Assembly: GCA_030690025.1 (NCBI GenBank)
Contig: JAUYDJ010000144.1
Span: 1-17,460 of the forward strand
Length of the DNA stretch: 17,460 nucleotides
Reading direction: 5' to 3'
Source of the DNA: Chloroflexota bacterium
GTDB lineage: Bacteria > Chloroflexota > Dehalococcoidia > Dehalococcoidales > JAUYDJ01
Position 1 is the stretch's first letter. Each line of letters opens with the position of its first letter. This document shows positions 6,735 through 13,879 of this stretch, piece after piece. Below the pieces are notes generated by a model. That model worked only from the letters and a program-made list of their open reading frames with translations, ran no database searches and had not been told where the DNA came from. Made by a program: the position numbers and the translations under genes.

Positions 6735-8517
6735 CCATTTTCAGCAACGAGAGGAAGGCTTCTTGTGGCACCTCTACCGCGCCCACCATCTTCATTCGCT
6801 TCTTGCCTTCTCTCTGTTTCTCGAGAAGCTTCCTTTTACGTGATATGTCGCCGCCGTAGCATTTTGCCAGGACATCTTTTCTTATCGGGACGATATCCTC
6901 CCTGGCTATTATCTTGCCCCCGATGACAGCCTGCAGCGGTATCTCAAAATGCTGTCTCGGAATGAGTTTTCTCAATTTGTGTATCAGCGCTCTGGCCCTG
7001 GTAACAGCACCGTCACGTGTGGTGATGTAAGAGAGCGCATCCACCGGGCCACCCTTGACCAGGATGTCCACCTTGACCAAATCAGCGGGATAGTAACCCA
7101 CAAAATCGTAGTCCATGCTGGCATACCCCTGGCTCACGCTCTTTAGCTTGTCATGGTAGTTGGTAATTATTTCAGCCAGCGGGAAATCATAGGTGAGGAT
7201 GGCTCTTTTCGCGTCGGGGTGTGCCATGTCCACGAGTGTACCGCGCTTTGACTCAGACAGCTCCATGCACGGCCCGATTGACTTGTGAGGCACTATTATC
7301 CGAGCTCGGACCACGGGTTCCTCAATGTGGTCAATATTGTCAGGGGGTGGGAACTTCGATGGGTTATCAATCATTAAGGCTTCTCCGCCGCGGGTAACCA
7401 CCCGGTAAACAACTGAGGGCATGGTAGCAATCAAATCCTGCCCGTATTCTCGCTTCAGTCTCTCTATGGTAATCTCCATGTGCAACATGCCCAGGAAGCC
7501 AAGTCGAAAACCATAGCCCAGTGCCGTCGAAGTCTCCTTCTCGTAGACAAGTGATGAATCATTTAGCCGGAACTTTTCCAGCGCCGTGGTTAGCTTGGTA
7601 TAGTCGTTGGTATTGATGGGATAGATTCCACAGAACACCATTGATTGAGAACGGCCAAATCTGGGTATGGCTGGTGTTTCGGGATGCGCGGCGGAGATAA
7701 TGGTGTCACCCACCTGGATATCAGCCACGTCCCTGATAACAGCACCCAGGTAACCCACGTCACCGGCCTTTAGAGTCTGGCACGGGGTCAGCTGCGGACT
7801 GAAATAGCCCACTTCATCCACCTCAAACACTTTGCCGGTGGACTTCATCATGATTTTGTCACCGGAGGTAATACTGCCTGAGAAAACACGGATATGGGGA
7901 ATGACACCGCGGTAGGTGTCATAGTAGGAGTCGAAGATAAAGCAGCTCAACACCCCATCGCTATTACCTTGAGGCGATGGGATTCTGGAGATTATAGCCT
8001 CCAGCAGCTCGGGTACGCCGGTCCCCAGTTTACCCGAGACCAGCAGCGTATCGGCCGCCGAGAGGCTCAGCATCTCTTCCAGTTGCAGGCGGGATTCGTC
8101 TATCATAGCGTTAGGCAGGTCAATCTTGTTCAGGACCGGGATTATCTCCAGCCCGGCATCGACCGCAAGGTAGGCATTGGCGATGGTCTGTGCCTCCACT
8201 CCCTGGGTAACATCAACCAGCAACACGGCGCCTTCGCAAGCCTTGAGGCTTCTTGACACCTCGTAGTTGAAATCCACGTGTCCCGGGGTATCGATAAGGT
8301 TCAGAATATAGTCCTGACCGTCTCTTGACCGGTATGGCATTCTGACCGCCTTGGCCTTAATGGTAATGCCACGCTCACGTTCCAGGTCCATACTATCGAG
8401 AAATTGCGCGTTGGTGCCGGTATGGATGACCCCGGTCAGCTCAAGCATACGGTCGGCCAGTGTTGATTTGCCATGGTCAATGTGGGCGATGATACAGAAA
8501 TTCCGAACATTTGTCAT
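6727..8517 (-). CDS. lepA: LepA / elongation factor 4, ribosome-associated GTPase
   Basis: A 596-aa translational GTPase that acts on the ribosome (back-translocation in vitro; initiation or assembly roles have been proposed). G1 is AHIDHGKST, switch I contains RERGITIKA, G3 is DTPGHVDF and G4 is NKIDLP. Domains II, III and V follow. The LepA-specific C-terminal domain is clear from the IPRQHFEIPLQA region through AKCYGGDISRKRKLLEKQ to the end. The frame extends 11 codons upstream to a TTG (8550), but the ATG at 8517 gives the usual MTNVRNFCIIAHIDHGK start of the family. Neither start has a good ribosome site. It is the first gene of the lepA-hemW unit, with about 210 bases free of genes upstream. 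Confidence 0.95.
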   Translation of the reverse strand: MTNVRNFCIIAHIDHGKSTLADRMLELTGVIHTGTNAQFLDSMDLERERGITIKAKAVRMPYRSRDGQDYILNLIDTPGHVDFNYEVSRSLKACEGAVLLVDVTQGVEAQTIANAYLAVDAGLEIIPVLNKIDLPNAMIDESRLQLEEMLSLSAADTLLVSGKLGTGVPELLEAIISRIPSPQGNSDGVLSCFIFDSYYDTYRGVIPHIRVFSGSITSGDKIMMKSTGKVFEVDEVGYFSPQLTPCQTLKAGDVGYLGAVIRDVADIQVGDTIISAAHPETPAIPRFGRSQSMVFCGIYPINTNDYTKLTTALEKFRLNDSSLVYEKETSTALGYGFRLGFLGMLHMEITIERLKREYGQDLIATMPSVVYRVVTRGGEALMIDNPSKFPPPDNIDHIEEPVVRARIIVPHKSIGPCMELSESKRGTLVDMAHPDAKRAILTYDFPLAEIITNYHDKLKSVSQGYASMDYDFVGYYPADLVKVDILVKGGPVDALSYITTRDGAVTRARALIHKLRKLIPRQHFEIPLQAVIGGKIIAREDIVPIRKDVLAKCYGGDISRKRKLLEKQREGKKRMKMVGAVEVPQEAFLSLLKMDE

Positions 8518-8696
8518 ACAATTGAATGTTATCACGGAGGTGTATTCCAAAACAAGGAAAACGCAGGCCGGGCGCCGGCTATGTATGGCGGGGAGTTGCC
8601 ATATCTGTTCCTGAAGGCGGTGGCGTTATCTGACGCTGCCAGTGACTGAGGTTATCCTGAAAATCAAGGGTAACCAGTCGACAAGTTTCAAAGCTG

Positions 8697-8724
8697 CTGT
8701 CTGCCAGATAGCTTCTGGTGACAG
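8697..8724 (-). terminator. Imperfect hairpin behind the small membrane-protein genes (possible terminator)
   Basis: Outer arms 8697-8701/8720-8724 and inner arms 8704-8708/8714-8718 pair, with a small internal bulge and a 5-base loop. It sits just past the stop of the 72-aa gene on the minus strand. The tract that follows is only weakly T-rich, so the terminator role is tentative. Confidence 0.3.
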
Positions 8725-8727
8725 TCT

Positions 8728-8946
8728 CTAAATTCGTTTGTTGCGGAAAACGGTGTTGGCGAGCAGCAAGATTACGAGGCCGACAGTAAACATAAGGGCC
8801 AGGAAGACCACCTGCAGCCCGCCCACGAAGCTGCAGGCGCTGGGCAGCACAAACAGGCTGAGCAGGACCATCACCAAACTAAAGATGGTGATGAAGAGTC
8901 CTCCCACGTGTAAGACGTGTTGTCGGCTGGGATTCTGCGCAACCAT
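8728..8946 (-). CDS. Small two-span membrane protein of unknown function (72 aa)
   Basis: Not recognised. After a polar N-terminus (about residues 1-13) there are two hydrophobic segments, about 14-36 and 43-65, joined by a short loop with a cysteine (SACSFVGG), and the protein ends in a basic tail (FRNKRI). By the positive-inside rule both ends could face the cytoplasm. The coding claim is strong because AAGGAGGTGAAAC precedes the ATG, a near-ideal ribosome site. It is preceded by a 44-aa membrane protein gene 23 bases upstream on the same strand, so the two are probably co-transcribed. No enzymatic motif is visible; roles such as a small subunit of a membrane complex are only guesses. Confidence 0.75.
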   Translation of the reverse strand: MVAQNPSRQHVLHVGGLFITIFSLVMVLLSLFVLPSACSFVGGLQVVFLALMFTVGLVILLLANTVFRNKRI

Positions 8947-8969
8947 GTTTCACCTCCTTTTTGCCGGTC

Positions 8970-9104
8970 TCAGAAACTAAGTCTACGGCGTTCCGGTGGC
9001 TTCACTTCTTCTTTCCAGGGAGGAATAAGATAGGTCATTACCGCCAGGATTACGAACGGCAGTGCCAGTACCGTAGCGGCCACAACTATCCCTTCCGACC
9101 CCAT
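8970..9104 (-). CDS. Very small single-span membrane protein of unknown function (44 aa)
   Basis: From ATG 9104 the frame encodes 44 residues: MGSEGIVV, a hydrophobic stretch from about residue 6 to 27, then YLIPPWKEEV and a basic end (PPERRRLSF). A short N-terminus, one span and a charged C-terminal tail suggest a type of tiny membrane anchor or complex subunit. An in-frame TAG seven codons upstream leaves this ATG as the only start. The ribosome site is poor. The case rests on the plausible protein and on the 23-base spacing to the next gene, which has a strong ribosome site. Not recognised as a known family. Confidence 0.5.
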   Translation of the reverse strand: MGSEGIVVAATVLALPFVILAVMTYLIPPWKEEVKPPERRRLSF

Positions 9105-9778
9105 GAGCGGTGGTTCGCCAGTCTAACATGAAAACTGGACTCGTTTTTGGGGGTCAGGTCAGCAGTGCCCAGAGATCTGTTTACTGCCATTCTGGAGCGG
9201 ATAAGCCGATTACGCATGGCTCCTGGCTAGCACACTGATGACACGCAGGCAGCCAGATGAAAAAGATAGGGGGAGTATTTTCTTTTTCGGGTGGAGAGCT
9301 ACTTCGGGGTTGCTAAACAGGTGTTTTGGGATGCCGGAGTTGAACTCACGGGATGCTATGTGTTGTCTGGGGGGTTTTGATCAGGTTTGACAATCGGATG
9401 CGCTGGGTATACCATCGGTGTCAAGACTAAAGAGGAACGAGGTCAGCTCACTACGAGTTGATATGGGAAATCCCAGATAAAGCAGTTTGAAGCCAAGTAT
9501 TACCACCCACGCAGTAATCTAGAAGATGCAATAGCACCTTGTGACGAAGCTACAGGAGGATTCAAGCCGGCCTACGGTGACAAAGAATAGCCAGAGTTGC
9601 AACGTTTGTTGGCTTGTCAACCCTCTAGGTGAGCACTAGTAAGATACCAATCTGAGGAAAAAGTAGGGACTACTTTGGCTCCGACCTTAGCATTAACCAG
9701 GCAGTAGGAAAACGGTCGAGTAGCTATCGGCTTTGCGAATTGCACCAATTGACGAGAGTTTACATCTACGTAAGGCAG
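9105..9778. other. About 670 bases without a supported gene; possibly decayed sequence
   Basis: All frames are frequently interrupted. The best open stretch is 9462-9587 on the plus strand (42 codons ending in TAG 9588-9590). It has no ATG, GTG or TTG and has protein-like composition (for example YYHPRSNLEDAI and GGFKPAYGDKE), so it may be the tail of a dead gene. No inverted repeats or target duplications that would define an insertion sequence were noticed. I see no RNA gene here. Confidence 0.45.
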
Positions 9779-10042
9779 TTACTTGGGTGTGACTTCCTCA
9801 TGGCCGATTATCATACCGCTAACTGCGTCTATTTGGTACTTGAAGCTTCGTGTCTCTGTCTTCAGTACTCCGGCTTTCCGCTTAAGGGTACCCTCGACCT
9901 CCCAAAGCTGTTGGTTTACGGAGGAGGTCAGCCAACTCTTTCGGAAGGACACGTCTTTTAGCTTATCGCCGTATCGGGCTTCAAGTTCCCTTCGGACTGC
10001 TGCCTCAGCAGAGATGCCATCTGCTATCTTCTTTTCGGCCAT
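9779..10042 (-). CDS. Small soluble protein of unknown function (87 aa), possibly PepSY-like
   Basis: The frame is open to 10081, but ATG 10042 has AGGAGG with an 8-base spacer and is taken as the start. The protein begins with a charged helix (about residues 1-30, AEAAVRRELEARYGDKL). It then has strands containing SFRKSWLTSS and WEVEGTLKRK, and ends YQIDAVSGMIIGHEEV. The last part, aromatic-x-I/V-D-x-x-(S/T)-G-x-I/V, resembles the terminal strand of PepSY-type domains, but no signal peptide or membrane span is present, so the likeness is weak. It stands alone between gene-poor regions. Not firmly recognised. Confidence 0.65.
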   Translation of the reverse strand: MAEKKIADGISAEAAVRRELEARYGDKLKDVSFRKSWLTSSVNQQLWEVEGTLKRKAGVLKTETRSFKYQIDAVSGMIIGHEEVTPK

Positions 10043-10069
10043 TGCCTTCCTCCTGCTTTGCTCAAGCCA

Positions 10070-10075
10070 AGTATA
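10070..10075 (-). promoter_or_regulatory. Possible -10 element for the 87-aa gene
   Basis: On the minus strand TATACT lies 28 bases upstream of the ATG at 10042, a suitable distance for a short leader. No good -35 match lies 16-18 bases further upstream, so the call is tentative. Confidence 0.3.
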
Positions 10076-10189
10076 ACACACGGCAAAGTTCTAGACCAGA
10101 CCTGATGATAAGAACGAAACATGAGATTCTCTTTGCATTTGATTTTTAGCTATGCACGTTGAATCTTGATGCATGGCCTCACCCCTTCA

Positions 10190-10276
10190 TCCCGATAGCA
10201 TCGGGAAAGAGTTCTTAAGAGAGGGGGCAAAGCCCCCTCTCTTCTTTACACTCCCCTTCCCCGATTAGGGAAGGGG
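10190..10276. repeat. Cluster of three perfect hairpins in the 10043-10386 intergenic region
   Basis: Within a 344-base gap lie three exact inverted repeats: 10190-10196/10200-10206 (7-bp stem, 3-base loop), 10217-10228/10232-10243 (12-bp stem, AAA loop) and 10253-10261/10268-10276 (9-bp stem, 6-base loop). The middle one has a G5C core with a T-rich 3' side on the plus strand and resembles an intrinsic terminator. It also closely resembles the hairpin at 12756-12780. The flanking C-rich and G-rich text looks like a dispersed intergenic repeat (REP/MITE-like). It lies downstream of the minus-strand rsmI and zinc-ribbon genes, whose transcripts it could end. The rest of this gap shows nothing else. 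Confidence 0.6.
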
Positions 10277-10386
10277 CAGGGGTTAGGTCAGACTCATGCA
10301 AGACTGCAAACAGATTCAAATGATACCAAACATGACCAGAAGGACAACCTATCCCCCGAAATGTTTACCCTGAGGCCAAATGCCAG

Positions 10387-10587
10387 CTAGTCCCCGAAGA
10401 AGGTGAGCACCTGCTCGCCCTTTTCCACCTTGTAGCGAGCATAGTTTTTCTTCAGGGCGCAGTCCACGCACAGCCGCGTGGTGACTCCTGCCGTCTCCTC
10501 GATGGCCAGGTAGCGGTCGGGATAGGGTATCAGGCAGCCGCACTCATCACACTTGATTTGCCCCAGCGATATGCAACCTCTTCGCAT
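10387..10587 (-). CDS. Small four-cysteine zinc-ribbon protein (66 aa)
   Basis: Two CxxC pairs, C13-DE-C16 and C40-VD-C43, about 24 residues apart, form a likely zinc ribbon. C5 and C18 are extra. The rest is a short strand-rich stretch (DRYLAIEETAGVTTRL) and a basic helix (LKKNYARYKVEKGEQ). GGAGG with a 7-base spacer supports the ATG. It begins 26 bases behind the rsmI stop on the same strand, so the two are probably one operon. Such small ribbons often bind nucleic acid or ribosomal proteins, but nothing here proves that. No known family name can be assigned with certainty. Confidence 0.75.
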   Translation of the reverse strand: MRRGCISLGQIKCDECGCLIPYPDRYLAIEETAGVTTRLCVDCALKKNYARYKVEKGEQVLTFFGD

Positions 10588-10613
10588 GTAGATTCCTCCA
10601 ACTTCAATTCTAA

Positions 10614-11429
10614 CTAAGATAACCGGAGCCAGGCCCGGTAGAGATCCTTCCGCGACAGGCCGCTCGCTTCGGCAACCGTGGCGATGGCTTCCCGGGCAGT
10701 AGTCCCCGCCCGCCGCAGGCGGCCCAGCTCCTGCTCGATATCCTCAGTCAACCGGGGTCTGCCCTCTTCCCGCTTACCCTCGATAGCCAGGGTAAACTCG
10801 CCCCTCGGCGCAACAAAATGAGCCATGGCCTGGCTTACCCGGCCCCGGAAGACCTCTTCGTGAACCTTGGTAAGCTCGCGGCAGACCGCCAGCCTCCGGT
10901 CACCGAGTACCAGCCGGATATCCTCCAGGCTGGCCAGCAAACGGTGCGGCGCTTCCAGGACTACAATTGTCCCACGCTCACCGGCCACCGATTTCAGCAG
11001 GCGCCGCCGGTCATTGACCTTATGCGGCATAAAGCCAACCGTCAGCACCCGGTCCATGGGCAGCCCGGAGACCACCAGTGCCGTCACCACCACCGAAGCG
11101 CCGGGTATGGGCACCACCGGAATACCCCGCCCGATGGCCGCCACAATCAGCTCATAGCCGGGGTCGGACATCCCGGGCGTGCCGGCCTCGGAGACCAAGG
11201 CCACGTCCCCTTCCCCAAGATAGCCCAACAGGTACTCCAGCTTGGCCAGCTTGTTGTGCTCGTGGTAGCTGGTCAGCGGCGTTTTAATATCGTACTTGAC
11301 CAGAAGCCGTTTGGTCTTGCGGGTATCTTCCGCCGCAATCAGCTTGACTTCCCGCAGTATGCGCAAAGCCCGCAGCGTAACATCTTCCAAATTGCCGATA
11401 GGTGTGGCGACAACGTATAGAGATGGCAT
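10614..11429 (-). CDS. rsmI: RsmI, 16S rRNA (cytidine-1402 2'-O)-methyltransferase
   Basis: A 271-aa SAM-dependent tetrapyrrole-methylase-fold enzyme that methylates the ribose of C1402 in 16S rRNA, in the decoding centre. Signature motifs are VATPIGNLEDVTLRAL at the N-terminus, IAAEDTRKTKRLL, the SEAGTPGMSDPG loop and PIPGAS, all strongly typical of RsmI. The length is within the usual 270-290. The C-terminal helical part (from about residue 225) ends in SRKDLYRAWLRLS, matching the terminal helix-turn-helix-like segment of the family. The ribosome site is weak (AAAGA). It is followed after 26 bases by the zinc-ribbon gene on the same strand. Confidence 0.95.
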   Translation of the reverse strand: MPSLYVVATPIGNLEDVTLRALRILREVKLIAAEDTRKTKRLLVKYDIKTPLTSYHEHNKLAKLEYLLGYLGEGDVALVSEAGTPGMSDPGYELIVAAIGRGIPVVPIPGASVVVTALVVSGLPMDRVLTVGFMPHKVNDRRRLLKSVAGERGTIVVLEAPHRLLASLEDIRLVLGDRRLAVCRELTKVHEEVFRGRVSQAMAHFVAPRGEFTLAIEGKREEGRPRLTEDIEQELGRLRRAGTTAREAIATVAEASGLSRKDLYRAWLRLS

Positions 11430-11538
11430 TGATTTTTATCTTTAACCCTAATCATTATAACCTACACACGCTCAGCCGTCTACCGAGGCTTTCGCTGGGG
11501 CTTCATCTGCATTTGGTGTCAAAACCCGCATCTTTTCC

Positions 11539-11567
11539 TTGACTTTGGCCGCCTGCTTTGATATAGT
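11539..11567 (+). promoter_or_regulatory. Sigma-70-type promoter for guaB3
   Basis: TTGACT (11539-11544) and TATAGT (11562-11567) are separated by exactly 17 bases; each hexamer is one mismatch from consensus. Transcription would start near 11574, giving a leader of under 20 bases with AAAGGAA just before the ATG at 11591. There is no room for a riboswitch, so any control is probably by a DNA-binding factor or by initiating nucleotide levels. Confidence 0.75.
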
Positions 11568-11590
11568 GCTAGTTTAAGAAAGGAAACAAA

Positions 11591-12730
11591 ATGACTCCAA
11601 AAATTAAAGAATTACGCCGTTCCTACGGATTTGATGAGGTAGCTATTGTGCCGGGAGATATCACCATCAATCCCGAGCAGACCAATATCGATTTCAAGGT
11701 GGGCAATATCACCTTTACTGTCCCCATCCTGGCCGCCGCCATGGATGCGGTAACGGATGTCAACTTTGCCATCCTGATGAGCAAGCTGGGCGGACTTGCT
11801 GTCCTCAACCTGGACGGAGTCCAGACCCGCTATGACAATCCACAGGAGATACTGGCGGAGATTGCCCGCACCCCGGCGGACAAGGTCACCGCGCTGCTGC
11901 AGAAGGTCTACTCCGAGCCAATCAAAGACAACCTGGTCGGCGAGCGCATCCGGGCCATTAAGAAAGGCGGGGGAACATGCGCCGTTTCGGCGGCGCCGGC
12001 CAGTGCCAAGAGGCTGGCCCCGCTGGCCGTTGAGGCCAAGGCTGATATCTTTGTCGTCCAGGCCACTGTAACCACGGCCCGCCATGTTTCGAAGAGCTAC
12101 CGCGGCCTAATCTTCGCCGAGCTTTGCCAGTCGTTACCCATCCCGGTGGTTGTCGGCAACTGCGTCAGCTACAGCGCCTGTCTGGAACTGATGCGGACGG
12201 GCATCGCTGGTATTCTCATCGGAGTAGGGCCTGGCGCCGCCTGCACCAGCCGGGAAGTCCTGGGTATTGGCGTACCCCAGATAACGGCGACCATGGACTG
12301 TGCCGCCGCCAGGGACGCCTACCTGAAGGAATCCGGCCGCTATGTCCCCATAATCACCGACGGTGGTTTTCGCAAGGGCGGCGATTTATGTAAAGCCTTT
12401 GTGGCTGGCGCCGATGCCGTTATGATAGGCTCCATTTTTGCCCAGACCAGAGAGGCACCGGGGCTGGGCTATCACTGGGGCATGGCCCACCCCCACCCGG
12501 CGCTGCCCCGCGGCACCCGCATCAAGGTGGGCACTACCGGCACCCTGCAGCAAATCCTCTTCGGCCCGACCTCGGTCACTGACGGCAGCCAGAACCTGGT
12601 GGGCGCTCTGCGCACCGCAATGGGCGTCTGCGGCGTGACTACCATTCCCGAGATGCACCATGTGGAGATGATAGTCGCTCCCGCTATCACTACCGAGGGG
12701 AAATCCTGGCAGCTCTCCAGCTGCCGGTAA
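11591..12730 (+). CDS. guaB3: GuaB3-family IMP dehydrogenase (no CBS domains)
   Basis: A 379-aa TIM-barrel enzyme of the IMP dehydrogenase/GMP reductase superfamily; the family reaction is NAD-dependent oxidation of IMP to XMP, the first committed step to GMP. Visible landmarks are AAMDAVTD (49-56), GPGAAC with catalytic Cys218, the phosphate-binding TDGG (257-260), and MIGS (278-281). There is no CBS pair between strands 2 and 3, so the protein is about 110 residues shorter than normal GuaB. The C-terminal part ([24 protein letters not shown]) differs from the usual flap and fits the GuaB3 group found in Actinobacteria, Cyanobacteria and Chloroflexota. Early annotations called GuaB3 'IMPDH-related'. 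A good promoter and ribosome site (AGGAA) precede it, and a hairpin follows it. Confidence 0.9.
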   Translation: MTPKIKELRRSYGFDEVAIVPGDITINPEQTNIDFKVGNITFTVPILAAAMDAVTDVNFAILMSKLGGLAVLNLDGVQTRYDNPQEILAEIARTPADKVTALLQKVYSEPIKDNLVGERIRAIKKGGGTCAVSAAPASAKRLAPLAVEAKADIFVVQATVTTARHVSKSYRGLIFAELCQSLPIPVVVGNCVSYSACLELMRTGIAGILIGVGPGAACTSREVLGIGVPQITATMDCAAARDAYLKESGRYVPIITDGGFRKGGDLCKAFVAGADAVMIGSIFAQTREAPGLGYHWGMAHPHPALPRGTRIKVGTTGTLQQILFGPTSVTDGSQNLVGALRTAMGVCGVTTIPEMHHVEMIVAPAITTEGKSWQLSSCR

Positions 12731-12755
12731 GAGCGGCTTAGTCCCATCAAAGAAA

Positions 12756-12780
12756 AAGAAGGGGGCTTTGCCCCCTTCTT
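12756..12780. terminator. Hairpin terminator shared by two convergent genes
   Basis: An exact 11-bp stem (12756-12766/12770-12780) with a TTT loop and G5C core lies between the stops of guaB3 (12730) and the minus-strand gene (12807). On the minus strand the stem is followed by a T-rich tract, which fits intrinsic termination of that gene. On the plus strand the stem's own 3' arm is T-rich, but an A tract follows it. Confidence 0.7.
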
Positions 12781-12806
12781 AAAAATACTCCCCCCTGGAT
12801 TCCGGG

Positions 12807-13583
12807 TTATTCTTCCTCTTCTTCCTCTTCCTCTTCCTCGACTACCTCAGCTTCCGGCCTGATATAAGGCACTACCGGCTCAGCCTTCTTCCGCTTGCGC
12901 GCCGGCACGGGGGTCAACATATCAATCATCTGGTGCAGCTCGCCGAGCCGCCTGGCCGCCTCACCCACCTTTGCCTCAACAATAATACCATCCACGCCAA
13001 CTTCCAGCAGCGCCTGGAGTTCAAGCTGGGTCACGGTAGAGGGTAATGAGACCAGCAGGGGTTTGGTCAACAGTCCGGCCAGGCGTTGAAAGAGCAACAG
13101 GCTGTGCCAGCTAAGACCCTCCTTTTTATCAGTCTCCACCAGCACCGCATCTACCGGCAGGTCCTCAATTGCCCTCAGCAAGCCAGCATCAAGCGATGCA
13201 TCTATTTGAAGGACCTTACCCAGCTCGCTCTTTCCAGCCAGCGCCAGAGACGCGGTCTCCGGAAACACCACAAAGTCGGCGCCGGCTTTGGCCAGCGACT
13301 CAATGTCCTCGTCAGCAACATCGCTCAGCCAGCCGCCCCAGGGTATTGCCAGCGCTGCCTCGGCCATCTTTTTAAGCCCGCTTATTCCTGAGCCCGACTT
13401 TATACTCAGGATGGCCACGTCCGCCCCAGCTACATAGTCGGCCAGGCCTTCCGTACTAGCTTCAGCAAAGACGACCGCCAGCACCATCTTGGGTCGTGCC
13501 GCCGCCGACAACACCGCCTTAAATCCCATCGGCGAGGAAGCCACCTGTGAAACCTGGCTCAGTTTATCGATAAATCGACTCAT
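12807..13583 (-). CDS. Barrel-like cytoplasmic protein of unknown function with a poly-glutamate tail
   Basis: A 258-aa protein, not recognised. The first 215 residues alternate short hydrophobic strands and helices (for example MVLAVVFAE, VAILSIKSG, ADFVVFPE, VDAVLVETD, LLVSLPS, VDGIIVEAK). This repeating strand-helix rhythm suggests a TIM-type barrel, as in phosphate- or FMN-binding synthases, but no catalytic motif stands out. A basic patch (ARKRKKAE) is followed by an acidic end with ten consecutive Glu (12810-12839). A GTG two codons upstream (13589) is an alternative start; GAGG lies 4 bases from the GTG and 10 from the ATG, so the choice is open. There is no signal peptide or membrane span. 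It converges on guaB3. Confidence 0.75.
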   Translation of the reverse strand: MSRFIDKLSQVSQVASSPMGFKAVLSAAARPKMVLAVVFAEASTEGLADYVAGADVAILSIKSGSGISGLKKMAEAALAIPWGGWLSDVADEDIESLAKAGADFVVFPETASLALAGKSELGKVLQIDASLDAGLLRAIEDLPVDAVLVETDKKEGLSWHSLLLFQRLAGLLTKPLLVSLPSTVTQLELQALLEVGVDGIIVEAKVGEAARRLGELHQMIDMLTPVPARKRKKAEPVVPYIRPEAEVVEEEEEEEEEE

Positions 13584-13702
13584 AATCACACTACCTCACT
13601 TCAGATGGATTATAGAGTAATGAGGAGTGAAATTCAATCTGAACTGCCAGCTTATCCTCTGCCACCCTTCTCAATCCAGCCCGACCCACGCATCTGGAGT
13701 AT

Positions 13703-13855
13703 TTACTCTTTTTTCTTCTCCTGTTCCATCAGCTTGGTGCGTCTGTTAATCTCACCGGCCTTAGCCAGCAGCCAGATGAAGGTGCCCAGCAGTGCCAGAA
13801 AAATACCAACGCCGATAGGCCCCGACCAGAACAGCACTAACCACAGGTTGTCCAT
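13703..13855 (-). CDS. Small single-span membrane protein (50 aa)
   Basis: ATG 13855 is preceded by AAAGGAGTGATAA, an excellent ribosome site. The product starts MDNLWLVLFWSG, has one hydrophobic segment (about residues 4-32), and ends in a charged tail (EINRRTKLMEQEKKKE) that should face the cytoplasm. It lies 24 bases behind the glycosyltransferase gene on the same strand, so the two probably form an operon. This tail and topology resemble small subunits or anchors of membrane complexes, but no family is recognised. About 110 bases behind it (13590-13702) hold nothing clear. Confidence 0.7.
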   Translation of the reverse strand: MDNLWLVLFWSGPIGVGIFLALLGTFIWLLAKAGEINRRTKLMEQEKKKE

Positions 13856-13879
13856 TTATCACTCCTTTGCCGCATCGCC

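Noticed and set aside
8518..8550. TTG start adding 11 residues to LepA
   Set aside because: There is no ribosome site, and the family normally begins at the MTNVRNF Met; the ATG at 8517 is preferred.
9740..9961. 73-aa plus-strand open frame across the 87-aa gene
   Set aside because: It has no ribosome site and mostly overlaps the better supported minus-strand gene.
10043..10081. 13-residue extension of the 87-aa protein
   Set aside because: It starts at a non-ATG codon without a ribosome site and would contain the good ribosome site used by the ATG at 10042.
10818..11420. 200-aa plus-strand open frame opposite rsmI
   Set aside because: It is rich in His, Gln and Arg, typical of an antisense shadow in GC-rich coding DNA, and rsmI on the other strand is certain.
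12810..12839. Short TTC/CTC repeats as a possible CRISPR or regulatory repeat
   Set aside because: It is a coding microsatellite for the glutamate tail, with no spacers and no longer repeat unit.
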